DNA of 8,379 nt from Clostridia bacterium (lineage in GTDB: Bacteria > Bacillota > Clostridia > HGM11514). Positions within the stretch are counted from its first letter, which is position 1; each line of letters starts with the position of its first letter. The position numbers and the translations under genes are program-made. The notes beneath the pieces were generated by a model. The model did not search any database. It had not been told where the DNA came from and was given only the letters and a program-made list of their open reading frames with translations. Of this stretch, positions 1 to 7,316 are shown piece after piece. The stretch lies in NCBI GenBank assembly GCA_900757255.1, contig CAAENE010000323.1:1-8379 (forward strand), read 5' to 3'.

Positions 1-253
1 AATATCACGATGCCCCGCATACTGGAACTCTTTTTATCCTACCTATAAGGAATTAAAACCTGGCTTCATCTATTCCTGCCAAGGTGCGCTTCGCTTTTTA
101 TCCTACCTATAAGGAATTAAAACCATGGATTGCGAATGTATGGGAGTGGATATGCAAACTTTTTATCCTACCTATAAGGAATTAAAACAAAGCGTCCTCA
201 AGCTGGTTAATATAGTCCGAGGCTTTTTTATCCTACCTATAAAGAATTGAAAC
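1..253 (+). CRISPR. CRISPR array, trailer end (four repeats, cut at left edge)
   Basis: Four 30-nt repeats lie at 30-59, 94-123, 159-188 and 224-253. They begin CTTTTTATCCTACC and end AAGGAATTAAAAC; the first three are identical. Spacers are 60-93 (34 nt), 124-158 (35 nt) and 189-223 (35 nt), all unrelated in sequence, and 1-29 is the tail of a further spacer, so the array continues to the left. The 3' end ATTAAAAC/ATTGAAAC corresponds to the 8-nt crRNA 5' handle of type I-B and type III systems, which gives plus-strand transcription with the leader outside the window. The degenerate last repeat at the right agrees with this polarity. No cas gene is visible, so the subtype is inferred from the repeat only. 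Confidence 0.96.
224..253 (+). repeat. Degenerate terminal CRISPR repeat
   Basis: This last repeat differs from the other three at three positions: first base C to T, AAGG to AAAG, and ATTAAAAC to ATTGAAAC. Decay of the leader-distal repeat is usual. Here the terminal copy carries the handle sequence most common in clostridial type I-B/III repeats, while the internal copies carry the rarer A form. Confidence 0.9.
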
Positions 254-308
254 ACTTAGTTAGAACTGGCCTAATTACTCTCTGCGGGACAGCTTGCTCA
301 TTAAAAAG

Positions 309-345
309 GCCGCAATTCCTTTATTTTAAAGGAATTGCGGCTTTT
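309..345. terminator. Strong intrinsic terminator, probably bidirectional
   Basis: GCCGCAATTCCTTTA (309-323) pairs perfectly with its complement at 327-341 around a TTT loop, making a 15-bp stem. It is followed by TTTT at 342-345 on the plus strand. On the minus strand the stem is followed by a five-T run (complement of 303-307). It can therefore end the CRISPR transcript coming from the left and the glycoside hydrolase transcript coming from the right. Confidence 0.9.
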
Positions 346-397
346 CATTTCATTCTTTTTGTATGGGAACTATATATTTTTATTCCTTCCAAAATAG

Positions 398-429
398 TTT
401 TAGCCAGAATCGGAAGATTCTGGCTAAAA
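398..429. repeat. Perfect 14-bp inverted repeat in the 3' region of the GH16 gene
   Basis: TTTTAGCCAGAATC (398-411) and its exact complement (416-429) flank a GGAA loop. Neither strand has a T-run after the stem: the arms start with TTTT and end with AAAA, the reverse of the usual terminator arrangement. It lies in the presumed 3' untranslated region of the minus-strand gene, 116 nt after its stop codon, and could protect the mRNA end or be a small mobile or regulatory palindrome. The function is unknown. Apart from this hairpin and the terminator at 309-345, nothing else was recognised in 254-544. Confidence 0.75.
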
Positions 430-544
430 TATTTCTATAAAGAGGAATTATGGAATAGCAGTTCTAATCATTTCGTTCATATTTTTTACCGAAGCTTTGG
501 AAAAACACTATTTTTTCAGCATGCAATGACAGTCCATTATCATG

Positions 545-3500
545 TCACATATTATTTTTGACGAGACGGAATATCACTGCTGCTCCCTGTGCGCGAGTAG
601 AAGGGGCGAGGGGAGAGAACGTTCCGTTTCCCATACCGTTCATCAATCCTAAAGCCACTGCATTTTGGACATATTGCTGTGCCCATGGGGCCACTGATTC
701 ATGATCCGTGAAGATCAATTCTGTTATCGGCAGTTCTGTTATATTATTTTTATATTGATATGCTTTTATGATTACCTTGGCCATTTCCTGACGGGAAATC
801 GGGTCGTATGGCCGGAAGGTACCCTCAGCGTCTCCGGTCATAATGCCACTCTGAACAACCGCGCTGATTTCCCCCGCAAACCAGTCATTGGGATGAACAT
901 CGGTCAGAGTATTTTGAACTTGATTCAGGTTTAGGTTCAGCGCCCTTCTAATAAGTGCAGCAAACTGCGCCCTGTTTATAGTTTCTTCGGGGGCGAAGCG
1001 CGTTTCGGTGATCCCTTTAATAATACCTTTTTCGTTCAGCGCGGTAATTTGCGCCTGTGCCCAATGACCGGAAATGTCCGTAAAGGTGTCTTTATTTTTG
1101 TCATTGGTTCCAGGTATTACAATTGTGGCGCCGATAGAGCCTGTATTGGTTCCGCTATTGGGGCCGGTACTGCCGTCGGTTGGAGTAGACGAAGGAGTCT
1201 CCGCCTGATCAGTATATACCACATAGCTGCCAGGTGATGCTGTCCAGAGATGCGCAATTGCGTTTTCTGTGTACAGTGCTTCGGGGAATGTACCGAGTGC
1301 TGCGTAAGCTGCTCCAAGAGTGTTTTTATTGATTTTATTCGTTATTTCCCGTATTGTGCCATTTTCGTATGCACCCACCTGATATCCTGCTGGCTGTGGA
1401 AGCCTTACTTGTATTAAGCCTTCAGCTGCCGTCAAGCCAAAAGACTGGCTGGAGTATCGCACCATTTTTCCATCTATGTCAAAATTGGTTTTAGAGGGTA
1501 TTTGGAAGGTGCCGTTCAGTCTGGTTCCTTTTGGAATTATTTGAACAGTATCTGCATATTCGATTTCGATGTCAGAAGTTGTTTCCTGAGGATAAATAAA
1601 GGTTATTTGCGTCACTGCGGTTGGAATTATCATTTTTACCGGTTTTGTAATACCGGTAAAGTCATAGATGCCTCCCTGCTCAACTTCGCCTTCAAAAACG
1701 ATATTTCGCTCTACGTATGAAATAGCGCTGCCGAGGGCGTCTATCTGTTCTTTTATCTGCGCTGTTGTTGCTCCCTCCTGTCCAGCTATGCCTTCTGCCG
1801 TATCAACTGCAGTTTTCAACTGTGTCAGATATTGGGAAGGGCATTCAAAGAGCTGAAAACCGGCGCATATTCCCGTTAACATGCTATTAGCATTTTCAAT
1901 CATTCCTTCCAGGGTTTCTGACGAAACATCCAATTCTTCAAAGAAGCGTACATAATCTACTTCCATATAAGTATTATGCGCTGTTATTCGGTTATCTCCC
2001 AAAGTTGGATCATTTGGATCGTAAAGGGGACCGCAGAAACCGCCCGGATGCAGGGCACTGGTAATATAGATTTTCACTTCTGATACTTCGTCCGCCGGCA
2101 GGGAAGGTGTGCTTCTCTGCTGCATATAATCAAAATAAACCCGGAAAGTATTTCTGTTTGTTCCTTCGTCCCATCCATATTTGGGATCATTTTGCTTCAA
2201 ATATCCGCCATATATGTGTATGTCGTCTGACAGAGTGGGCGGGGCAAAGTTTTCGTAATCGTGTTCGCCGATAGGATAATGTCCGATGGATGCCTGAATA
2301 GTTTTATTAGTTTCATCCTGCCGGTGCAGGTTAGATTTCATTTCGCGCGGAAAATGCCCTTCGTTAAAGTCAAGCTCGACCCAGGCAGGACGCTCAGAAT
2401 CATTAGCGTATTTCGGACCCACCGTCATTGCCCAGAAGCTATTGTTCAATCCGGTCGCATATGCATATTGATAAGCGGATTCATAGTATCCGTACGGTCC
2501 GTAAACCTCTCTCGATCCGAGGTTTCCGGTCGTCCAGGTATGTTCGAATTGATATTTGTCCAAATGCTCTCTGCGGTTATGAATGTACAATTTTCCATTC
2601 TTGGTTTCGACATTTTCCGGTATTCTGGCCTGTTTGAGACCATAAAGGTCGCGCTGTGTTTCGTCAGGCACCCATTTTTCTCGCATTTTGGAATCGTATC
2701 CATCTTTAGCTGTATAGTCAAATTCGTCATAAAAACTGAGACGGTATTTTACCTGGTATACCGGTGAAAAATATTCTTCCCCTTGTGTACCGTCGGAAGC
2801 ACAGGGCGTAATCCCTGCCTTGATATATTTTCCCTTATGCTCTTGTGCTGGTGTGAACTCTGCCGATTGCGCATTTTCTATTGCAGTAAATCCGGTAGTC
2901 GCATTACCCGATATATACCATTGTATTTTAGTGCTTTGGGTATCTTCTGTCATTCCGGTATGGTTCACATAAGTGTATGTCAACTCTGCTTTTCCGTCTA
3001 TTGCAAGTCCTTCGATCCCTTTTGCCCGGACGGTCTGGCCGGATAATTGGATATCCTTTGCAGCCGGACCCAATACGGTTTTAGAAATTGGACCTACTCT
3101 GTTTGAGGTAACCGGCGTGCCGTTTGCTGTTACATTGGAATCACATTTCGGCGTGATGACCAGTTTGATATATTCTCCTGCCGGAAAGCCGGACGGAATT
3201 TGATAGCTTGGTGGATTGCTCGCAGTACAGATCCCGCTTTGCAATACTCTCCATTGATTATCCGGCACTGACGGATCGTCTGTTGCCAGCCATTGATAGG
3301 AAGAATTCTGTTCCTCATCTAAATTGAGATCGCTGTATTCATAGGAAGCTACCAGAGTTGCATGCGCCGACGCATCTCCCTTAATAGAAAGATTGCTGAT
3401 CATAGGTGGATAATCTGTAGAGTAAATGGTATCAAATTCTGCTGAAGCTGCTGTTCCGGCATCCATGGAAGTAAACCTGGTATCACATTTTGGTGTCACT

Positions 3501-5932
3501 TCGAATTTGATATACCGTTCTCCGGGCTGGGCTATGTACGTGTCAGAGCCTGACGCTACCTGTGTGTATGTGTCATTTTCAGCTGTTTTGGCATACCAGG
3601 TATAGGAGGAACCTTTTTCTGCTAAACCATTAGGATGTGAATAGGTATACCTGGCTTTCAGTTCTGCATACGGTCTCAAACGACCGGTTATCGAAACGCC
3701 ATTTGCCTGCGGCAGTCCTGCTGCCATTTCTGTTGCTGCCATAGGACCGGTTCCACCATTGATATCCTTTGGCACGATTTCAAATCTGACAAAAAGATCT
3801 TTTTCCCCTACCGTATAATTCAAAATTTCGCTTTGTGATTTTACCCCTTGTTTTTTGACGGTATAGGAATCGGCTTCTTTTTCCTTGGTCAGCCACCTGA
3901 TCTCACTCTCTCCCTCATTTATATCGTCGCTGCCATGTGTATAGGTATATGCGCCTGTCAGTGTCTGGCCCGGCTGCATTGTTCCGCTCAAGGTTGGGCT
4001 TCCTGCAAGGGGAACCGGCTGTGCATCGCCTATTTTTATCACTTTAATTCCGTCTGCACGGTAATTTCCACTGTTTTGGTAAACCGGTTCTCCGGTAACG
4101 GGGTCAGTACCAATTTGTGTATCGCCTGGATCAAGGCCGATTTTTACAGTTGGCGTGATTGAATTATAAAAGGTAAAGGTTGTACCGATTTTTACCCAAT
4201 CCCCGGTTTTGTATCCCATCGCACTGGTACCCATGCCCTCCGTCACAGAACGGATATCTACTATTTGTCTGTGTACTTTGCCGGTGGAATCCGTCAGCTC
4301 CACGTACATCTCATTTGTATTGTTGGAATACACCAGTGCGGTTTTAAAATATACTTCATACAGTCCTGTGCCAGGGTTTTTCAACTGATATTTGATATAG
4401 GAATCATGTACAGATGTATAACTATGCGCTGCATTTTCGGACACGCTTCCGGTTGAACTCACCTGTATTTCTTTGGCTGCGTCTATTCCTTCAGGCATAT
4501 GGTATGTAACGATTGTATCACCGGTTGGGTCGTTATCATCATATATTTTTTGAAACGGCATTGGACTGGGACTTGGTATGGAAGGTACTGTATAAGTCCC
4601 TTCGTTGCTGATAAAAACATCGTCTAAATACACTATTTCGCCGGGCTGCAGGTTATTGAACTGAATATAACCTACGTCTGCAATATTATCTGTGGTTCCA
4701 ATATCATAACGTACTGGTACATCCTGGCGGTATGCATAATTCCCTTCGTTGTCTGTCACCAGGCTGCCGTCTTCATTTAAAACATAAAAATCAAGCAGAC
4801 CGGTAAAAGAATTGACCTTGATTAGCATTTGGTACCAGGTACCCTGATCCAACAGAATTTTTGTATATACAGGGGTTGAGGACGGACCATATTTATAATC
4901 GACCCTGATTTTGTCTGTATGTCCAGCCGGAACAGAAATATCAAAATGACCGAGTGCTGCCCCTGAATCTGTTCGGATGATAAACATGGAAGAGCCTTTT
5001 TGCTCTTCGATATTAAACCGAAAGCCCAAAATTACCTCTTTGCCATATAATTTATTTCCGGAATTGAGAGCCGACATAACCGGCGTTTGCACCGGCTTTG
5101 CTGTTGAGGCTTGATTATGCAGGGACAGATAATTGTTACCCTCTGTTTTTTGTTTGATTTCTCCTTTGACAAGCGGATCGATTATTTTCCAGTCAGTTGC
5201 GCCCGAGGGACTGAATGCTCCGAGCGGCCTTATATTAAAATCTTCTTCATAGGTATAGCGGGTTTCTTCCGGAGCCGCGGATGCTTCGGCGGACGGCAGA
5301 GACGTTGGTACTACAGCTGAAGCTGGCTGAAATGCCACAGTGTCCACACGGATCTGTTTGGCATTCGTTGTCGTTTCAAATCTTATCGGGACGGTTGTTC
5401 CAAGCTGGAATTCCCCGATTTTATACCAGCCTGGATTGGAGGTCGCCGAATTCGTTATCCCTGCTGAAAAATCAAATGATATTTTTTGTTCCTGATCTGT
5501 TTGGTCAGTCAATATGATTCTTCCTGCTGCGTCCCCGTCTTTGTTTGCGAACGGGAGATTAACATATACTGCATAATTCTGTTCGGCTGGCAGTGAGACG
5601 TTTGCTGAAATCCATTTTTGTTCGCCGTTCATTTGTTTCGGCCAAAAATGTTTTTTTGCGACCGTACTGCCGGCCTGACTGACATATATGTTGTTTGTAA
5701 GATCCGAACCGGAGCCGTCAACCAGCGGGTGCGATGCTTCAATAGATTTGGGATCAGCCTTCCAGGCGTCATAGAATTTAAACACGGTCGCCTTGTCTAA
5801 ATCCGGTGATTCCTGTGTCACCGTTCCCTGAACGTTATTCGGCACGAAGTATGTGAAAAGCTGTACCAGCAAGACACATAACACGATAACCGCATATTTC
5901 CGCATACCATGTTCACAAAAGATATTTTTCAT
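545..5932 (-). CDS. SLH-anchored multidomain GH16 family glycoside hydrolase
   Basis: This is a secreted enzyme predicted to cut a beta-linked polysaccharide at the cell surface. Order by residue: signal peptide 1-36 (hydrophobic core 13-31); golvesin/CBM-like beta-sandwich about 48-203; Ser/Pro/Ala linker; LamG-like sandwich about 227-443; PSIPSPSPMP linker; second golvesin-like domain about 465-635; four related Ig-like modules about 645-738, 744-838, 844-950 and 957-1061, three of them sharing a YIK..ITP-type strand; GH16 domain about 1065-1332; helical FIVAR-like segment 1336-1410; pre-SLH domain 1412-1574; low-complexity linker; SLH repeats from 1616, 1676 and 1741 to the end. The GH16 core has YGYYES (1147-1152), NNSFWAM (1163-1169) and ELDFNE (1186-1191), which supplies the nucleophile and acid/base glutamates of the family ExDxxE motif. 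The SLH repeats carry NRAQ, SRQE and TRAQ and predict binding to secondary cell-wall polymer. The ATG at 5932 is preceded by GGGAGG at a 7-nt spacing. Substrate and GH16 subfamily cannot be read from the sequence. Confidence 0.93.
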   Translation of the reverse strand: MKNIFCEHGMRKYAVIVLCVLLVQLFTYFVPNNVQGTVTQESPDLDKATVFKFYDAWKADPKSIEASHPLVDGSGSDLTNNIYVSQAGSTVAKKHFWPKQMNGEQKWISANVSLPAEQNYAVYVNLPFANKDGDAAGRIILTDQTDQEQKISFDFSAGITNSATSNPGWYKIGEFQLGTTVPIRFETTTNAKQIRVDTVAFQPASAVVPTSLPSAEASAAPEETRYTYEEDFNIRPLGAFSPSGATDWKIIDPLVKGEIKQKTEGNNYLSLHNQASTAKPVQTPVMSALNSGNKLYGKEVILGFRFNIEEQKGSSMFIIRTDSGAALGHFDISVPAGHTDKIRVDYKYGPSSTPVYTKILLDQGTWYQMLIKVNSFTGLLDFYVLNEDGSLVTDNEGNYAYRQDVPVRYDIGTTDNIADVGYIQFNNLQPGEIVYLDDVFISNEGTYTVPSIPSPSPMPFQKIYDDNDPTGDTIVTYHMPEGIDAAKEIQVSSTGSVSENAAHSYTSVHDSYIKYQLKNPGTGLYEVYFKTALVYSNNTNEMYVELTDSTGKVHRQIVDIRSVTEGMGTSAMGYKTGDWVKIGTTFTFYNSITPTVKIGLDPGDTQIGTDPVTGEPVYQNSGNYRADGIKVIKIGDAQPVPLAGSPTLSGTMQPGQTLTGAYTYTHGSDDINEGESEIRWLTKEKEADSYTVKKQGVKSQSEILNYTVGEKDLFVRFEIVPKDINGGTGPMAATEMAAGLPQANGVSITGRLRPYAELKARYTYSHPNGLAEKGSSYTWYAKTAENDTYTQVASGSDTYIAQPGERYIKFEVTPKCDTRFTSMDAGTAASAEFDTIYSTDYPPMISNLSIKGDASAHATLVASYEYSDLNLDEEQNSSYQWLATDDPSVPDNQWRVLQSGICTASNPPSYQIPSGFPAGEYIKLVITPKCDSNVTANGTPVTSNRVGPISKTVLGPAAKDIQLSGQTVRAKGIEGLAIDGKAELTYTYVNHTGMTEDTQSTKIQWYISGNATTGFTAIENAQSAEFTPAQEHKGKYIKAGITPCASDGTQGEEYFSPVYQVKYRLSFYDEFDYTAKDGYDSKMREKWVPDETQRDLYGLKQARIPENVETKNGKLYIHNRREHLDKYQFEHTWTTGNLGSREVYGPYGYYESAYQYAYATGLNNSFWAMTVGPKYANDSERPAWVELDFNEGHFPREMKSNLHRQDETNKTIQASIGHYPIGEHDYENFAPPTLSDDIHIYGGYLKQNDPKYGWDEGTNRNTFRVYFDYMQQRSTPSLPADEVSEVKIYITSALHPGGFCGPLYDPNDPTLGDNRITAHNTYMEVDYVRFFEELDVSSETLEGMIENANSMLTGICAGFQLFECPSQYLTQLKTAVDTAEGIAGQEGATTAQIKEQIDALGSAISYVERNIVFEGEVEQGGIYDFTGITKPVKMIIPTAVTQITFIYPQETTSDIEIEYADTVQIIPKGTRLNGTFQIPSKTNFDIDGKMVRYSSQSFGLTAAEGLIQVRLPQPAGYQVGAYENGTIREITNKINKNTLGAAYAALGTFPEALYTENAIAHLWTASPGSYVVYTDQAETPSSTPTDGSTGPNSGTNTGSIGATIVIPGTNDKNKDTFTDISGHWAQAQITALNEKGIIKGITETRFAPEETINRAQFAALIRRALNLNLNQVQNTLTDVHPNDWFAGEISAVVQSGIMTGDAEGTFRPYDPISRQEMAKVIIKAYQYKNNITELPITELIFTDHESVAPWAQQYVQNAVALGLMNGMGNGTFSPLAPSTRAQGAAVIFRLVKNNM

Positions 5933-5939
5933 CGTTTTT

Positions 5940-5945
5940 CCTCCC
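5940..5945 (-). promoter_or_regulatory. Ribosome binding site of the GH16 gene
   Basis: On the minus strand GGGAGG stands 7 nt before the ATG at 5932. The next in-frame ATG (residue 10) would also keep the hydrophobic core of the signal peptide but has no such site, so the first ATG is preferred. Confidence 0.85.
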
Positions 5946-5971
5946 TGCTTTGCCGTAAAAGGCTTTTTTTC

Positions 5972-6000
5972 AGTATAAGGTCAACGCAGGCAGAAATCAA
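5972..6000 (-). promoter_or_regulatory. Sigma-A type promoter for the GH16 gene
   Basis: On the minus strand TTGATT (5995-6000) is separated by exactly 17 nt from TATACT (5972-5977). Transcription would start near 5965, giving a leader of about 33 nt before the ATG. A tandem pair of AGGATA hexamers with an 8-bp period (complement of 6001-6006 and 6009-6014) abuts the -35 element and could be an activator contact; that part is inference. Confidence 0.7.
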
Positions 6001-6020
6001 TATCCTATTATCCTGATTAA

Positions 6021-6049
6021 TTGACTTATTATTTTATCTTTGTTATAAT
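6021..6049 (+). promoter_or_regulatory. Sigma-A type promoter for the AraC-family gene, extended -10
   Basis: TTGACT (6021-6026), a 17-nt spacer and TATAAT (6044-6049) with TGT directly before the -10 make a near-consensus promoter. The start would be near 6056, leaving a 5' untranslated region of about 150 nt that contains the palindrome at 6080-6105. Its -35 lies only about 20 bp from the -35 of the divergent GH16 promoter, so one bound regulator could affect both. Confidence 0.72.
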
Positions 6050-6065
6050 AAAATTGTATTTTCTG

Positions 6066-6105
6066 TTTATGAAATATTTTTATCATAAATTTATATTTAT
6101 GATAA
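6066..6105. promoter_or_regulatory. TTTATGA repeat cluster and palindrome, candidate operator or 5' UTR hairpin
   Basis: TTATCATAAAT (6080-6090) and ATTTATGATAA (6095-6105) form a perfect 11-bp inverted repeat around TTAT. A third copy of the core, TTTATGA, sits at 6066-6072, exactly 30 bp before the copy at 6096-6102, so two direct copies lie about three helical turns apart on one face with one inverted copy between. No T-run follows, so it is not a terminator. It sits just downstream of the araC-type promoter and may be an autoregulatory site or an RNA hairpin. Confidence 0.5.
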
Positions 6106-6195
6106 TACAGCCATTTTTACCCAGCTTTTAATATATTTTTTTTGGTTATAGAATCGAGTATCTTTTAATTTGCTATTGCTTAATACTTTTTTCGC

Positions 6196-6200
6196 GGAGG
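6196..6200 (+). promoter_or_regulatory. Ribosome binding site that decides the AraC-family start
   Basis: GGAGG ends at 6200 and directly touches an in-frame ATG at 6201, too close for initiation. The next in-frame ATG at 6210 is 9 nt away, the normal spacing, so 6210 is taken as the start. Confidence 0.8.
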
Positions 6201-6209
6201 ATGTCGAAA

Positions 6210-7013
6210 ATGCTTAATTATTACACGGTGACCGCTCTTAAACATGATGGACGGGAAAAAAAAGGCTTTATTCTGGATAGGCCATCAAGCGGTCCTGCAC
6301 ATGTTTTTATTCATTTTAGAAATTCGATTAATTTTCTCGAAAATGGTAATATAATCAAGGCCTCTCCGGGCGCCTGTGTGATTTTTACGCCGTTTAGCAG
6401 GCAATGGTTCGAATTTTATGAATGTGATTCTACACACGACTGGCTTTGCTTTTTTCCTGATTCTACGGAGCTTTTTCAAAAACTGGGGCTTCCGTGCAAC
6501 AGGATTTTTTACCCTGCTCAGACACATTTTATTACTTTGGCGGTGCAAGCATGTGAAAAAGAATTTATTAATAAAGAATTGGATTGGGCAGATGTCATCT
6601 CTTCCACTCTCAATACTTTTTTTATAAGACTAAAAAGAGAGTATCTGTGTAAAAACACGCAGAATCTGAGCCCTTACCTCGTAGATATAAAAGAACACTT
6701 TGAAAACTTGCGCTTTGATCTTTATAATCATCCTGAAAAGAAATGGAGTATTGACTTGTTAGCTGAAAAATTGGCGTTAAGCCGGTCCAGGTTTGCAGTC
6801 CTGTATAAAAATTTTTTTGGCATTTCACCAATTGATGACCTCATCCATGCTCGCATCATCAGGGCTAAGTACCTTCTTTCGAACAATGAATTCAAGGTAA
6901 GCCATGTTGCCGAAAAATGCGGATATGTATGTACCTGCCATTTTGTGCGGCAGTTTAAAAAAGAAACTGGTGTTACACCCGGCGAATTCAGAAATGCTAA
7001 AGAGATGTATTAA
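6210..7013 (+). CDS. AraC-family transcriptional regulator
   Basis: A cytoplasmic DNA-binding regulator of 267 residues, a usual length for the family. Residues 1-100 look like the cupin-type sensor half, with the beta-strand pattern around GNIIKASPGACVIFTPFSRQ (46-65). The C-terminal third is the double helix-turn-helix: the first around 179-203 (LLAEKLALSRSRF within it) and the second around 228-252 (VAEKCGYVCTCHFVRQFKKE), closing with the family-typical GVTPGEFR. The gene is divergent from the GH16 surface enzyme and shares its control region, so it probably activates that gene in response to a sugar and may regulate itself. The ligand is not evident. An ATG three codons upstream exists but lies against the ribosome binding site. 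No clear terminator follows in 7014-7115, the gap to the converging gene. Confidence 0.92.
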   Translation: MLNYYTVTALKHDGREKKGFILDRPSSGPAHVFIHFRNSINFLENGNIIKASPGACVIFTPFSRQWFEFYECDSTHDWLCFFPDSTELFQKLGLPCNRIFYPAQTHFITLAVQACEKEFINKELDWADVISSTLNTFFIRLKREYLCKNTQNLSPYLVDIKEHFENLRFDLYNHPEKKWSIDLLAEKLALSRSRFAVLYKNFFGISPIDDLIHARIIRAKYLLSNNEFKVSHVAEKCGYVCTCHFVRQFKKETGVTPGEFRNAKEMY

Positions 7014-7115
7014 AAGTGAAGGTTTAGATGTTAAAGCATTACGATCGATTTTAGAAAAAACACAACTTTTTTATTCCTGCAGTTTATAGCTAATACCGAA
7101 AGACCAATGGAATAC

Positions 7116-7280
7116 TTAACAATGCAGACAGAAACAGGGCTCTGGCCCAATTCTTCCGTATTCAACAATATTGCCATCACCACCGGCTGCAAATGAAAAG
7201 AAACCGAAAAATAACACAGCAAAACAAAGAAAAACGGTTAACAGAATCTGAATAACCCGTAAAACGATTTGTTTTGTCAT
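7116..7280 (-). CDS. Small membrane peptide with a Cys-rich tail (54 residues)
   Basis: The ATG at 7280 is preceded by GGAGG (7289-7293) at an 8-nt spacing. The reading frame encodes a basic N-terminus (MTKQIVLR), one strongly hydrophobic stretch about residues 9-32, then a short tail ending EPCFCLHC. It lies 36 nt after the stop of the 166-residue membrane protein gene, in the same direction, and probably belongs to the same transcript. I do not recognise the family. The Cys tail may be an artefact: a one-base shift near 7140 would instead give a second hydrophobic segment (ALFLSALLSIPLVFRY) ending at 7090. The hydrophobic segment and ribosome binding site make a real gene likely, but its true C-terminus is uncertain. 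Confidence 0.68.
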   Translation of the reverse strand: MTKQIVLRVIQILLTVFLCFAVLFFGFFSFAAGGDGNIVEYGRIGPEPCFCLHC

Positions 7281-7316
7281 CTTTGTTTCCTCCTTGCTTT
7301 TATTCGTGTGGAATGA

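Noticed and set aside
527..547. TGACA...TGTCA inverted repeat over the GH16 stop codon
   Set aside because: A five-base stem with an 11-base loop and no T-run is within chance expectation.
247..561. Plus-strand open frame of 104 codons after the CRISPR array
   Set aside because: It starts inside the last CRISPR repeat, runs through two perfect hairpins including the terminator, has no ribosome binding site and overlaps the end of the GH16 gene.
2261..2767. Plus-strand open frame of 168 codons inside the GH16 gene
   Set aside because: It is antisense to the conserved catalytic domain, has no recognisable motif and no ribosome binding site; it is a shadow of the real frame.
5952..5970. GCC/GGC hairpin followed by seven T on the plus strand
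   Set aside because: Only a three-base stem is possible, and it lies in the GH16 leader where no plus-strand transcript is expected.
6285..6548. Minus-strand open frame of 87 codons inside the AraC-family gene
   Set aside because: It lies wholly antisense to a clear coding region and shows no domain or translation signal.
7055..7072. AAAAAA...TTTTTT pair between the converging genes as a terminator
   Set aside because: The stem would be only A-T pairs with no GC part, too weak to call a terminator.
7031..7222. Minus-strand open frame of 63 codons overlapping the small membrane peptide
   Set aside because: The frame starting at 7280 has a proper ribosome binding site and a membrane helix; this frame has neither and begins within it.
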